Positions 1 to 8,045 are shown, counted from the stretch's first letter. The stretch: 64,000 bases of DNA from Halalkalirubrum salinum (GCF_005543295.1 NZ_SRSG01000007.1:1-64000); one strand, 5' to 3'. The notes: generated by a model from the letters alone, not told the origin. Translations and numbers: made by a program.

Positions 1-61
1 TCGCTATAGTTCGGTCAAGTTCTTCTACAGCCAGTACCCCTCAGTAAAATTTCACAAATAG

Positions 62-280
62 GGTCTCCAGATTCACACTTCGCTTGGAAGTACGCCACTT
101 CAGAAGCTTGCAAGTACCTTGGCGATGGGAACAGCAGATCAAATCGTTGTTGTAACAAGTTCATCGTTTGCTAAGACTGCGAAAGATTATGCCCGCGACT
201 TTGGCTCTGAGATATTATTGGTTGATGGATCAGATCTAATTCATCGGCTCACGGATGCTGAAGTTCCGCCACCATTATAA
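62..280 (+). pseudogene. C-terminal remnant of Mrr-like restriction endonuclease
   Basis: After an in-frame TAG at 59-61, the frame reads through PLQKLASTLAMGTADQ and VVVTSSSFAKTAKDYA to a terminal LLVDGSDLIHRL block and a TAA at 278-280. This order (QKLA, then hydrophobic VVTSSSF, then A-x-DYA, then L-VDG-x-L) matches the C-terminal half of Mrr_cat-type PD-(D/E)xK endonucleases. The catalytic part would lie upstream, outside the window or lost. The internal stop and lack of a good start suggest a broken gene. An ATG at 125 would leave only 51 residues. Assignment is by motif memory only. Confidence 0.45.
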
Positions 281-354
281 ATTTTCTAGGCTCTTACCGA
301 ATTGAGTAAAACAACACCCTGAAAATTACGGCATCCCGCCGTACGCTAGTCGCT

Positions 355-630
355 ATGTACGAACAGTCAGCCTTCGGCGAGATGCTACGAAATATTGTTG
401 ATCTTGGGTCAATAGTGTTGCGCCTAAGGCCGCTCCATTTCATCATCGAGCGGCGCTGTAAACAAGCGTGGGAGCAGGCTCTTTGTCCGAAGTGTGGCGA
501 AACCACCATCCTGCCCGAGGACCGCAGTCCCCCGGATCTGGTTTCCAACTGCCGGTATGTCTTCACCTACACGCGCAACACTCCCTTCGAAGGGCGAACT
601 CTCTCATCTGCGTCACTAAGAGCTACCTCC
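355..630 (+). pseudogene. IS1595-like transposase N-terminal remnant
   Basis: From the ATG at 355 the translation contains FIIERRCKQAWEQALCPKCGE and then CRYVFTYTRNTPFEGR. This resembles the zinc-ribbon N-terminus (CPxCG ... CxxxFTxxxxTPFxGR) of IS1595-type transposases. The first cysteine of the second knuckle seems lost, the sequence between the knuckles is scrambled, and similarity stops near 630. No DDE catalytic domain follows, and a different gene starts at 681. This is best read as a decayed insertion-sequence fragment. Family assignment is from the zinc-ribbon pattern only. Confidence 0.45.
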
Positions 631-680
631 CGTAATACAACAGCCAAAATATCATTAGAATGTGCCTCAATATCTAAATT

Positions 681-1079
681 ATGGTTGACAGAACAACTGA
701 AACGCGTGTTACGACCGAAACGGTCGACAGGTACGTCTGTCCCAACTGCGAACAAAAATATGACGAGAAGGAAATGGTATCTATCGGACTAGGAATTTCA
801 AGAGAAACAAAACAATCTGTCAGGTTACCAGTTAATAAAAATGTAACTAGGTGTTCAGAAATATCAGCAATATGTGAGAACTGTTCAGAGAATATTTTTG
901 ATTATAACGGCGAAAATGGGGATCTATTACATAAAAATGCTTCCGAGTTTGAATTACCTTCTAAGACTTTGATGGAGTCTCTACTTGATCATGAAAAGCT
1001 ACCATTCTTCTTCTGGGTGATCATAGTACCACTCTTAATATTAATAATAATTTTGTTGACTTTTTCTCCCGGGATATGA
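681..1079 (+). CDS. zinc-ribbon protein with C-terminal membrane anchor
   Basis: A 132-residue protein not assigned to a named family. Two CxxC knuckles (C20-P-N-C23 and C65-E-N-C68) should form a split zinc ribbon, with an extra Cys at 58. Residues about 108-129 (FFFWVIIVPLLILIIILLTF) form one strong transmembrane helix right at the C-terminus. It is therefore predicted to be a tail-anchored protein with a cytoplasmic zinc ribbon. It stands alone between the transposase remnant and the convergent HsdR-N-like gene. Codon use is AT-rich, as in the rest of this accessory region. Function unknown; the reading frame looks real because of the metal knuckles and clean TM segment. Confidence 0.65.
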   Translation: MVDRTTETRVTTETVDRYVCPNCEQKYDEKEMVSIGLGISRETKQSVRLPVNKNVTRCSEISAICENCSENIFDYNGENGDLLHKNASEFELPSKTLMESLLDHEKLPFFFWVIIVPLLILIIILLTFSPGI

Positions 1080-1315
1080 CACCGTATCATCAACTGTAGG
1101 AATATAGTCAACTAGATACAAAATTCGAGCAATTCAGCTGTCAGGCTTAATCGAACACAAATGGCGATATTCAAGCTCAGAGATGACCAAATCGTGGTAA
1201 AGGTCGAAGATACTTTGTCCCAAAATATTCGCGTCACTAAGCAAGCTTCAACGACTGGCTGTTTCCTTCTGTGATAGCTGAAAGATAGGATTTCAAGGAG
1301 CCGATTCAATTTGTT

Positions 1316-2410
1316 CTAATGGGACTCCCAACCGCCTTCAAACTCAACGCCAAGACTACACATTTCGGCAAACCGCTGTACGTGACGCTTTTTTGAATCT
1401 TGATTTAGACTTGTATAGAGGTAGTATCCGGAGTTCAATTCACGATACGTTCTCATCTCCCGATCACCGCCGGGATGGACAGGCTGGTCGTTGAGAATCG
1501 CATTCTTTTGACCGGGGACATAGGGTAGTGGCCCAACCTCAGAGATCAAATTGTAGTTCACAATCATGTACTCTGTCGCTTCCGCCATCACATTGCTTTG
1601 ATTGTCATCCGCAAAGTTAGCAATAATAGTATCTCCGTCTGTTATTTTGATACTGTACTCACCGGTTATATCGTCACTACTCCTAATTTCTGGCGTGGGT
1701 ACGTCATTTGCTTCACTCGGCGATGTTGTAGTGCCAATTGCTCTTCGCTGTTCCTCAAGAACGGAAATTAGCTCGTCAACAAACTCTGTGGCTTGCGCTT
1801 CAGTATCCAATGGGACGGACGCACCAATTTCATCCAACAGTACTTTGTTGAGTTCATTCGCCACCTGTTGCTTATTTTCTCGAAGATGGAGGATCGCTTC
1901 GCCTGCCTGTGCGATCTGAGTAGCGATCTCATCAGACTTACCGGACTGAATCGAATTTTTAGAGAGAATTTCCACCAACTCGGGACGCTCTTTCAGGTCA
2001 TCCAACTGAAACTGAATGAGCGAGATCTCTTCTTGTCTGCCGTCAGTTCCCTTAGTTAACACCTCAAACGATTTGCCATTGGTCACGACACCCCAATCAA
2101 CTTCCAACTTCTGACGCATATAGCTCCGAAGTTGTGCGACACTATCCTCATCGAGCCCTGAACGGGCGGGCTTGGCTTCAATAAAAACAACTGGCGTATC
2201 TCCTATCAGTAGAGCGAAATCTACCTTTGTCTTACCAGTCGCCATCCGAACCGTATATTCTGGCTCAACTTCTGTTGAGCGAGTATCCCATCCAAGAAGC
2301 TCAATAAAGGGCAAGATGAGACGTAACTTCGTCTTCTCTTCATCCATTTGCGGTGACGCTTCTAAGATAGATTCAGCTTCCTCAACAAACCCTCTCACCG
2401 CCTGTTCCAT
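1316..2410 (-). CDS. HsdR N-terminal-like (PD-(D/E)xK) nuclease-domain protein
   Basis: A 364-residue protein. The N-terminal 170 residues match the type I restriction enzyme R-protein N-terminal fold (HSDR_N_2 type): FIELLGWD near 35, VEPEYTV, then the catalytic-type pair K-VDFAL ... VVFIEAKPA (D and E-x-K of PD-(D/E)xK) near 75-95, and WGVVTNGKSFEVL. The C-terminal third is a separate region, with a Gly/Tyr-rich RTYRELNSGYYLYTSL stretch. No helicase follows, so this is a stand-alone nuclease-like protein, common in haloarchaeal accessory DNA. It may act on DNA, but activity and specificity cannot be told from the sequence. Start ATG at 2410; no partner methylase is nearby. Confidence 0.8.
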   Translation of the reverse strand: MEQAVRGFVEEAESILEASPQMDEEKTKLRLILPFIELLGWDTRSTEVEPEYTVRMATGKTKVDFALLIGDTPVVFIEAKPARSGLDEDSVAQLRSYMRQKLEVDWGVVTNGKSFEVLTKGTDGRQEEISLIQFQLDDLKERPELVEILSKNSIQSGKSDEIATQIAQAGEAILHLRENKQQVANELNKVLLDEIGASVPLDTEAQATEFVDELISVLEEQRRAIGTTTSPSEANDVPTPEIRSSDDITGEYSIKITDGDTIIANFADDNQSNVMAEATEYMIVNYNLISEVGPLPYVPGQKNAILNDQPVHPGGDREMRTYRELNSGYYLYTSLNQDSKKRHVQRFAEMCSLGVEFEGGWESH

Positions 2411-3028
2411 GATTGATTATAGAATGTTCAGTCTACTGTTATAAAGGTATCCGGCTCATCGTGCAAAATCGGATCAGATTCGGTCTTCTGTGGCTATTGT
2501 GTGAAAATACAGGCAACTCAGGCAGGTCTGTACCTGTGTCAAAGAGCAATGCCGGGTAAAAAACCCGACGAACTGACAAAGTATGGAACGTGGGAGTAGC
2601 CGGACGGACCAACGGCAGACGAGACGCAACAGCGTTGTGTTTCGTACTATCGACTAAGCGTTTAGCGTTCGTTGGCTTTGTTGAAATATTTATCAGATGA
2701 TATTTATGACCTGGCTCCGGCCAATACATGAGTATCACATACCGATTTCGACTACTAACTTCTACGCAACATGTCCGTAGCGGCGTACAAGATGTGATTA
2801 TAAGTTCAGCAACAGTCGATCGCTCATTTCAACGTATTATATTTACTCTTTCGACAAGCAATCAGAGAAATCCCAGTGTGCTAATAGAGTGAGATGGGTC
2901 ATGAGGTTTTATATATTCTCCAAAAGTTGAGTATAATCGGCTATATGACTTCCTTTCAGCATACAGTATGAGGTTCTACGATAACCCCTATAAATACGCA
3001 TATTGAGTATGAGTTTAGCGTCTGACTG
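2411..3028. other. intergenic region with hairpin and solo element end
   Basis: No convincing gene. There is a perfect hairpin (CGGGT, A-rich loop, ACCCG) at 2553-2567. An open stretch just before it encodes a CGYC motif but has no start codon. At 2673-2701 lies a sequence matching the terminal repeats of the elements at 4168-5438 and 17805-19548 (TGGCTTTGTTGAA ... TGATA), followed by a degenerate copy of their right-end box. The remainder is AT-rich with several TATA-like words and may hold promoters. Confidence 0.5.
2673..2701. repeat. solo terminal-inverted-repeat copy
   Basis: Starts TGGCTTTGTTGAA and ends TGATA, aligning with the TIRs at 4168, 5410, 17805 and 19520. The next 30 bp (ACCTGGCT ... 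CAATACA) align loosely with the right-end box at 17843-17861 (ACCGAGCT ... GAATACACA). It is therefore probably the right end of a degraded element on the minus strand. No matching left end was found nearby. Confidence 0.5.
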
Positions 3029-3517
3029 TTATCCGACCTCCTCGATAACTTCAGATTCTTTTAAACTTTCTTTCTCGTAATAAAGTCGATCATCAGTTGT
3101 TGTGAGCACACGATAGTACCTGTGATGCCGATTGTTGTGACTAGCTCCACTGACTTTGATGATATCTCCACTTTCCAAGCCAGATACGTCCATATGATAC
3201 GTTTCATCTATCCTCTGTTTTTTAAGCCATTCTCCATCTACGCTATATTTATCATGGGTGTCAGTAACATGCAGGATCCATGGCCTGACAGCCTTTAGAT
3301 TTGGATGTGCAGAAAGTTCACTCCATTTAACCCATCGACGGTTCACAAGAGGGAGGCTCTCAGCATCCTCAAGATCAGTCTTGCTGTCACGTTGTTCAAG
3401 TTCTTCAGCAATCTTAGTTTGGAGTTGCTTGAGTTCCTCCATTCCAAGTTGCTGAATTTTGTTTTTGAACTGATTAAACTTGATTTGGTCTCCATCGTTG
3501 GTGCTATTAGTAGACAT
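3029..3517 (-). CDS. hypothetical protein, 162 aa
   Basis: Not recognised. Residues 1-50 are hydrophilic and probably alpha-helical (FNQFKNKIQQLGMEELKQLQ then IAEELEQRD), suggesting a short coiled coil. Residues 60-160 look like a small beta-rich domain with conserved-looking WVKWSEL, LHVTDTHDKYSVDGEWL and DIIKVSGASHNNRHHRYYRV blocks. It has no signal peptide, no TM segment and no cysteines. It is acidic in the halophilic manner. It stands alone with AT-rich flanks, and an ATG start at 3517 follows an AT-rich leader. The frame is long relative to the local stop density, so it is probably a real gene of unknown role. Confidence 0.6.
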   Translation of the reverse strand: MSTNSTNDGDQIKFNQFKNKIQQLGMEELKQLQTKIAEELEQRDSKTDLEDAESLPLVNRRWVKWSELSAHPNLKAVRPWILHVTDTHDKYSVDGEWLKKQRIDETYHMDVSGLESGDIIKVSGASHNNRHHRYYRVLTTTDDRLYYEKESLKESEVIEEVG

Positions 3518-3762
3518 CTCTACAAACCAAAGTATGAGATATTTAGTTTAAAAGGTTAGCCCTACTAAATAATATTGAGGGAGTGGAGCTCCAATACTTT
3601 CTAAAAAATTCAAGCAACAGCACGTCGATCAGACTAATAGCAGGACTGTATTGCGATCGTAGAAAATGATTTTTCAAAAGATCATTTGTAAAAATATTAT
3701 TTCATTGGTTAGGTGATTGGAATTAATTACAGAAAGAAACGTTCGATATGGAAGATTGAAAA

Positions 3763-4156
3763 TTATATTTGCTTCTTTACGGTGAGAGCAGATGGATCGT
3801 TCAGCGATACGACCCATTCCTCTGCGTCACTTTTCCATTCCGCTCTTGCCACAGGATCGCGGATATCGGATAAAAATCCGGGCAACCAGCGCACTCCGGA
3901 TTTGCGATCCAATCCGTGAATGGACCATATCCTCCTCGTATTTTTGTTCGCTGTTGGGGATATCGATGATCTCATCTGGTAAGTTGAGCTCGTCGATGAG
4001 CCAATCCTCAAGAGCGTCGAGAGCAACCAGAGGATCCCCAGCATATCCGTGACATCCGAGCACCCAGTCGTTTTCCGCTCGGAGAAACGAATAATCGCGC
4101 ACGTTGTCCGGACCGCCTTTGGGAATTGTGATACCATGTGTTTCTGTTGATACCAT
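3763..4156 (-). pseudogene. frameshifted hypothetical gene
   Basis: Two overlapping minus frames read as one protein split by a frameshift near 3900-3910. From the ATG at 4156 the first frame gives a well-behaved acidic sequence (THGITIPKGGPDNVRDYSFL, DPLVALDALEDWLIDELNLP) up to about EEDMVHSRIGSQIR. The natural continuation, KSGVRWLPGFLSDIRDPVAR and EWVVSLNDPSALTV, is in the other frame and ends at 3763. The joined product would be about 130 residues. No family recognised. Either a pseudogene or a sequencing error in the run near 3905. Confidence 0.5.
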
Positions 4157-4341
4157 TGCAAATAGTGGGGCCCTGTTGAAGCCCTAAAGAATTGATAGGG
4201 TCGGCGTGCGAGATACAGAGCGTGAATTCAGCAAGTTCGAGTCGTCTCTATCCAAAATGAATTGGTTGAAACACCGTTAATTGCGTGAGCCATGCTGGTC
4301 AATTTTGACCCATTCTCACCCTACGATCTTGCAGGGAATAT

Positions 4342-4477
4342 TGTTTGTGGAGAGCGATTTGGTGATTTCACCAGGCGACCGTGGTCTACAAGAGGGGTGC
4401 GAGTCTAGTCCAGCGAGGAATTCTATCGGCCCAACTCAATGTATGGGCCGTCACCAACAATCTGCTTCACAAGAGTA
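4342..4477 (+). repeat. direct repeat DR1 (pairs with 5211-5353)
   Basis: Shares with DR2 the ordered words TGGAGAGCG, GCGACCGTG, GGGTGCGAG, GTCCAGCGAGGA, TTCTATC and CTTCACAAGAG over about 140 bp, with scattered substitutions and small indels. It lies upstream of the passenger gene of element A. A short frame through it (MLVNFDPFSPYDLAGNIV then GERFGDF) ends at a stop, so it may be the decayed start of another gene. Confidence 0.7.
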
Positions 4478-4510
4478 TATCATAATACATCTTATGATTG
4501 TAGCAAGTTC

Positions 4511-4518
4511 TATAAATA
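4511..4518 (+). promoter_or_regulatory. TATA box of the two-TM gene
   Basis: TATAAATA lies 28 nt before the ATG at 4539, the spacing of an archaeal TATA box that drives a leaderless transcript. This favours 4539 over upstream in-frame ATGs. Confidence 0.55.
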
Positions 4519-4538
4519 TCGTTGAGCAATTCTCATGT

Positions 4539-5174
4539 ATGTCAATAAGTGACGCAGCCCTCAATTCCCGAGTAACTAATGCTCTATCTGTAGGTCTAAC
4601 CAGTGGGGGTTTGCTTCTGGTAATAATCGGTGTGATACTCACTTTACAAAATATGCGGAATGGGAATTCTGCAGCGACTAGTCACTATTCTTCATTTGTA
4701 ACTGCTTCTGCGACAATAGTATTGGTAGGTGTGACATTATCGTATGCTTCAATTAGCAATCGGATTGCTAACGAGCATCAGAAAGACCGGCAACAGCGGA
4801 AGAATCAACGAGAAGAGGCAGCGAAGGGTCTGAGAAGGGCATTACGAAACGAGATCATGTCGGACAGTAACTACGACGACGCTATGGATTGGTCGTTGCA
4901 GGAGCTCATTACCGTAGAATCGTGGAGAAACGACAGACTGTACCTACAGAATGCTACACGGATGCATTTATTGACGGAAACTGAGATAGATAAGATTATT
5001 GGTTTTTATACAGCACAAAAATCGGTCGATAATATATGTAGCTCATACGAGACCTCAGATGATCTTCCTGAGAATTATGGTCGACTACATGAGAGAATCA
5101 GAAACAAACTCAAGGAGCTAGATACCGCACAAAAAAAGGCTAAATCTGAAATTGAACAGCATCTGGTTGATTAA
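4539..5174 (+). CDS. two-TM membrane protein with cytoplasmic helical tail (passenger of element A)
   Basis: A 211-residue protein starting MSISDAALNS. Two TM helices at about 20-38 (SGGLLLVIIGVILTL) and 52-72 (ASATIVLVGVTLSYAS) are followed by a charged, probably coiled-coil tail (EHQKDRQQRKNQREEAAKGL onward) ending KKAKSEIEQHLVD. The start is chosen from the TATA box at 4511. A longer frame from 4281 would translate the DR1 repeat and is rejected. No family recognised. The architecture (short TM hairpin plus helical cytosolic part) resembles many uncharacterised haloarchaeal accessory membrane proteins, some of which sit in defence islands, but no function is claimed. It occupies the place of the transposase in a TIR element. 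Confidence 0.65.
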   Translation: MSISDAALNSRVTNALSVGLTSGGLLLVIIGVILTLQNMRNGNSAATSHYSSFVTASATIVLVGVTLSYASISNRIANEHQKDRQQRKNQREEAAKGLRRALRNEIMSDSNYDDAMDWSLQELITVESWRNDRLYLQNATRMHLLTETEIDKIIGFYTAQKSVDNICSSYETSDDLPENYGRLHERIRNKLKELDTAQKKAKSEIEQHLVD

Positions 5175-5210
5175 AATCAAATGATTTCTTGACGCTCCTA
5201 TAGAGAGCAC

Positions 5211-5353
5211 TGTTGGTGGAGAGCGGTTCGGTAACTTTGCTGTGATTTAACCAAGCGACCGTGATCTCCAAGGTGGGTGCGAGGCTGGTCCAGCGAGGAG
5301 TTCTATCAGCCGAATACACGGGTCGTCACTAACAATTAGCTTCACAAGAGCAT
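5211..5353 (+). repeat. direct repeat DR2
   Basis: Second copy of the roughly 140-bp repeat described at 4342-4477, in the same orientation, directly downstream of the two-TM gene and upstream of the right-end box. The two copies bracket the gene, so the gene could have arrived between, or be removable by recombination between, the copies. Confidence 0.7.
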
Positions 5354-5555
5354 TTTTGACTACTCTGATGCGAGATATGCGGTGTGTATTCAGCAAGGCT
5401 GTTGAAACTTATCATCGATTGAGGGTTTCAACAAGGCTTTAAAAATCGAAAAAGAACCTGAACAGCTCATCGTACAGGAGACAGACGGTCGCGGCTGATT
5501 TTTTCATATACAAATGAAATGAGATGAGCGGGAGCTCAGGAATTCGCTCTGTTGA

Positions 5556-6150
5556 TTAGCGGGATGTGGCACCCCCTGCGTATTGGAGTAATTTGTAATG
5601 GTGATCACTGATCGTTTCGTAGGTGGCTATCTCGTTAGCCTCTGCGAGCGTCCGGCCGAGGAACCGTAGTGTGGCATCATCTACTTTGGTCGTGTCGCGG
5701 AACTCGAATGGGAGATATGTGGCATACTCATATCGATCGAGTTGGTCAACGATCGGCGAGATCGTGTCACGTACCGCTCCGAGCGTGATGTCGAGTGTGT
5801 CTGTAGTTGCCCAGTGTGCGAATGATGACGTGGTTGGGAAGCAGTCGAGCGCCAGGCGTTCGAATGATCTGCTGAAATACCGCGAGTATTCCTCGATTGA
5901 GGACGCAAGTTGGTACTCACCGATGAGTGCGCCGACGATGATCTGTGGAAGGATATCTTCCTGACACCAAGTGTAGACTGTGTCCGTTGACGTGTTGGCT
6001 AATATGCTCGATAGCGCGTTTCGAGTAGTCGCACTGGGGCATCAGCCGGTTGCCGTTCATCAAGAGGACGACATCATTCTGAGCGATGCCCTCTTGTACA
6101 CGGGTTTCGATCTCGCCAGGGTCAGAGACGGACTCTGGCTGGAACGTCAT
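5556..6150 (-). pseudogene. frameshifted monothiol glutaredoxin-like gene with foreign tail
   Basis: From the ATG at 6150 the frame begins MTFQPESVSDPG and contains VQEGIAQNDVVLLMNGN then LMPQCDYSKRAIEHISQH. This matches haloarchaeal Grx5-type glutaredoxins, whose site is usually CGYS (here C-D-Y-S). Near 6000 similarity ends in this frame and resumes one base over with ILPQIIVGALIGEYQLAS, a distorted form of the TIPQ-FVDGEFIGG segment. That frame then runs open for about 110 more residues (for example PIVDQLDRYEYATYLPFEF) to a stop at 5556, a length no normal glutaredoxin has. This is a frameshifted gene fused to sequence of unknown origin. Confidence 0.5.
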
Positions 6151-6212
6151 AGAGAGTAGTACACGGCGCTGCGGCAAATGGATTCCGCAAAGTCTGATGT
6201 GGTTCCGGTGGC

Positions 6213-6839
6213 CTACTTGTAGAAGAACCACCAAGCTGCGGTTCTTGAGTAGTCCCATCTCCGAGAGCCGCCGCCCCCGCCTCCCGAGTTCTGATTGGCG
6301 GTGTCGGAATCGCCGAACAACAGTGCAAGGATCAGGAGTACGAACACTATCTGTAGGCCGTGGATGATGGTCGCGTACTGCGGGAAGAAGATCTTAGCAA
6401 GATCTCCTGCGAAGTACAGCGATATCGGGAGTGAGATAAGCCACCCTGCGACCCCTATTATCGCAGGAATCATCATTAGCGGCGACAGGAGGGGGATATC
6501 CATATCGATTATAATCATTGAGATGATGAAGCCCCCGAAAACCAAAATGTACAGTATCTGGAAATCAGTCCAGAGGCCACCGGGGTCCGGACCCATCATC
6601 TTAGGAATCTGCAATATGACGAGTGGGCCAATCGTGACTGACAGACCGACAATTATGAAGACCCCAAAGCTGATGAGATCTAGACAAGTGCGCAGGAGTG
6701 ATCTGTCTTCTACTTCTTCGTCCTGATCGGTAGATTCTAGAGACTCTTCTGTCATATCATCCGTATTTTCCGCCGGCTTCTGGGCGTTCGTGTACATGCC
6801 CTGACTCTCGAGATAGTCACGATATTCTTCTTCATCCAT
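6213..6839 (-). CDS. multi-pass membrane protein with Gly-rich C-terminus
   Basis: A 208-residue protein. Residues 1-48 are acidic and cytoplasmic (MDEEEYRDYLESQG, STDQDEEVEDRS). About five hydrophobic helices follow between 52 and 178 (for example LISFGVFIIVGLSVTIGPLV, FQILYILVFGGFIISMIII, IIHGLQIVFVLLILALLFG). The tail is a short basic segment after a run of six glycines (SGGGGGGSRRWDY). No family recognised. A TATA-like TATATTAGATACTATAT lies just upstream of the ATG at 6839. It is transcribed toward the broken glutaredoxin gene. Confidence 0.65.
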   Translation of the reverse strand: MDEEEYRDYLESQGMYTNAQKPAENTDDMTEESLESTDQDEEVEDRSLLRTCLDLISFGVFIIVGLSVTIGPLVILQIPKMMGPDPGGLWTDFQILYILVFGGFIISMIIIDMDIPLLSPLMMIPAIIGVAGWLISLPISLYFAGDLAKIFFPQYATIIHGLQIVFVLLILALLFGDSDTANQNSGGGGGGSRRWDYSRTAAWWFFYK

Positions 6840-7173
6840 CTGTGTATATCATATATTAGATACTATATAAAACTGCTGACAGGATGGCCGCGGGAGGGGT
6901 AGTGCTGGTTACTCTTCGTCGGGGTCCGCATCACCGACGCCGTGGGTCAAGAGCATCCCCATTGCCTCTGAGGTCCGGCGCTCGATCATACGCCACCTCT
7001 GAGAGTGTAAGATGCCACGCCGCTCGACCGGGGGCGAGCAACCGGCGCGGGTGGCGTGGCGTTCATGCTGGCATGAGAATAAGGATCGTCCGTCTTGAAA
7101 CCTCCCGTCTCTCAGAAGAGTTGTGTAACGACCGTGGCCGGTCTGTTCCTCTCGTTAGTGCTCTGTGCTAACG
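6840..7173. other. intergenic region, probable decayed coding sequence
   Basis: No intact gene. On the minus strand a short frame ending at about 6907 (TSEAMGMLLTHGVGDADPDE before the stop) has halophile-like composition. It has no clear start and may be the 3' tail of a lost gene. Nothing else is supported. Confidence 0.35.
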
Positions 7174-7450
7174 CTACGTTCGGAAAGACTCACCGCAGCC
7201 ACACTCGGAGACGACGTTGGGGTTATCAACGTTGGACCCAACGGCCTGAAGACCGTTTTCGTAGTTGAGTGTGCTGCCGCCGATATAGTCTTATCTCGCT
7301 AGATCGATGAAGGTGCGCAGGCCGTGATGTTCGGTGAGGGAATCGTCTTCCTCGGGGTTGTGATTCTGCTGGCGACCACATGCAATGAAGAGGCCTGTAT
7401 CGGCGACCCATGCTACCTACTTGTGCAACGGATCGAACGGCTCGCTCATC
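7174..7450 (-). pseudogene. chimeric remnant: PIN-domain start joined to IscA/HesB C-terminus
   Basis: One minus frame reads VAWVADTGLFIACGRQQN, typical of the N-terminus of haloarchaeal PIN-domain proteins (first catalytic Asp in VADT). It then runs without a break into PEEDDSLTEHHGLRTFIDL, a TAA stop near 7288, and DYIGGSTLNYENGLQAV with the terminal VSECGCGESF. The last segment carries the two C-terminal ligand cysteines (CGC) of IscA/ErpA-type Fe-S carrier proteins. The join therefore fuses two unrelated gene fragments, one also carrying a nonsense codon. There is no start codon in frame. The PIN part lies directly after the regulator at 7461-8045, which often has such a partner. Confidence 0.55.
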
Positions 7451-7460
7451 TCCCTCGCAC

Positions 7461-8045
7461 TCACTCCTCGACGATTGGTGGCTGCTCACGAGCGTTCCGG
7501 ATTTCGTCGAAGTACGGATCGACTGTCCTCATATCAACGACGACATCTCGCAAGGCCTGCAACACAGCAATTGTGAACGAGTATTGGAGATCAAGCTCAC
7601 GGGCTGCGACCCGTTCTGACATCTCACCCTCTGCGTACGGGAGCGCATACGCGATCGCTGCGGCGAGCTTTCCGAGTCCATACCGCTCGATCAGGAGGTC
7701 AAGGTCCTGATCTCGGGGTGATCGACCGTATGTTTCGATGAGCGTTGGAGTAATCGTGTACTTGTCTCCGTCGAGATTCGCGGTGAGCGTGATTGGAACT
7801 GCCGAGTACGTGTGGGTCTTTTGTTCTTCGTCTCGAATCAGTACCCCGAGTTCAACGAGCGTACCCGCATCAGAGTACGCCGTGGTTCGCGGCATCTCCA
7901 ATTCTGCAACGATATTGTCGATGGTAACTTCGCCCTCGCGGAGAACGAACGTGTAGAGTCGCGCCAGCCGTGGCTCCTCTAACAACTGTGCGACCGACAG
8001 CAGGCCATTAACCGCTCGCTCGGGATCGCCAGCAGCCTTCGACAT
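7461..8045 (-). CDS. winged-helix transcriptional regulator (DUF7437-like)
   Basis: A 194-residue protein. Residues about 20-75 form a winged-helix segment (LARLYTFVLREGEVTIDNIV, then LEMPRTTAYSDAGTLVELGV), with the recognition helix in PRTTAYSDA. The middle (TYSAVPITLTANLDGDKYTI) and C-terminal parts are typical of a haloarchaeal regulator family I associate with DUF7437. Such regulators are frequently encoded beside a PIN-domain gene, and a truncated PIN start follows here at about 7450. A TATA-like TTATAAATT precedes the ATG. It sits between the nuclease-helicase operon and debris, so it could regulate either neighbour, but no operator is recognised. Confidence 0.75.
   Translation of the reverse strand: MSKAAGDPERAVNGLLSVAQLLEEPRLARLYTFVLREGEVTIDNIVAELEMPRTTAYSDAGTLVELGVLIRDEEQKTHTYSAVPITLTANLDGDKYTITPTLIETYGRSPRDQDLDLLIERYGLGKLAAAIAYALPYAEGEMSERVAARELDLQYSFTIAVLQALRDVVVDMRTVDPYFDEIRNAREQPPIVEE

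Larger units (their letters stand above)
4168..5438 (+). mobile_element. TIR-bounded non-autonomous element A with passenger gene
   Basis: The left end at 4168-4197 (GGGCCCTGTTGAAG ... TTGATA) and the right end at 5410-5438 (complement begins AGCCTTGTTGAAACCCTCAA) are inverted copies of the same terminal repeat seen at 17805 and 19548. Just inside the right end is the box GTGTGTATTCAGCAAG (5382-5397), also found at the 17805 element. No transposase remains. The interior holds a two-TM gene flanked by imperfect direct repeats of about 140 bp. No target-site duplication is visible, so the copy is old or rearranged. The GG-x-x-CTGTTG ends recall IS6-family termini, but that is only a resemblance. 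Confidence 0.6.

Noticed and set aside
1112-1309. 65-residue minus frame
   Set aside because: Short, no motif, no promoter, composition not like its neighbours.
2439-2738. 99-residue minus frame in the 2.4-2.7 kb gap
   Set aside because: No domain, basic non-halophile composition, and overlaps a TIR copy and a hairpin.
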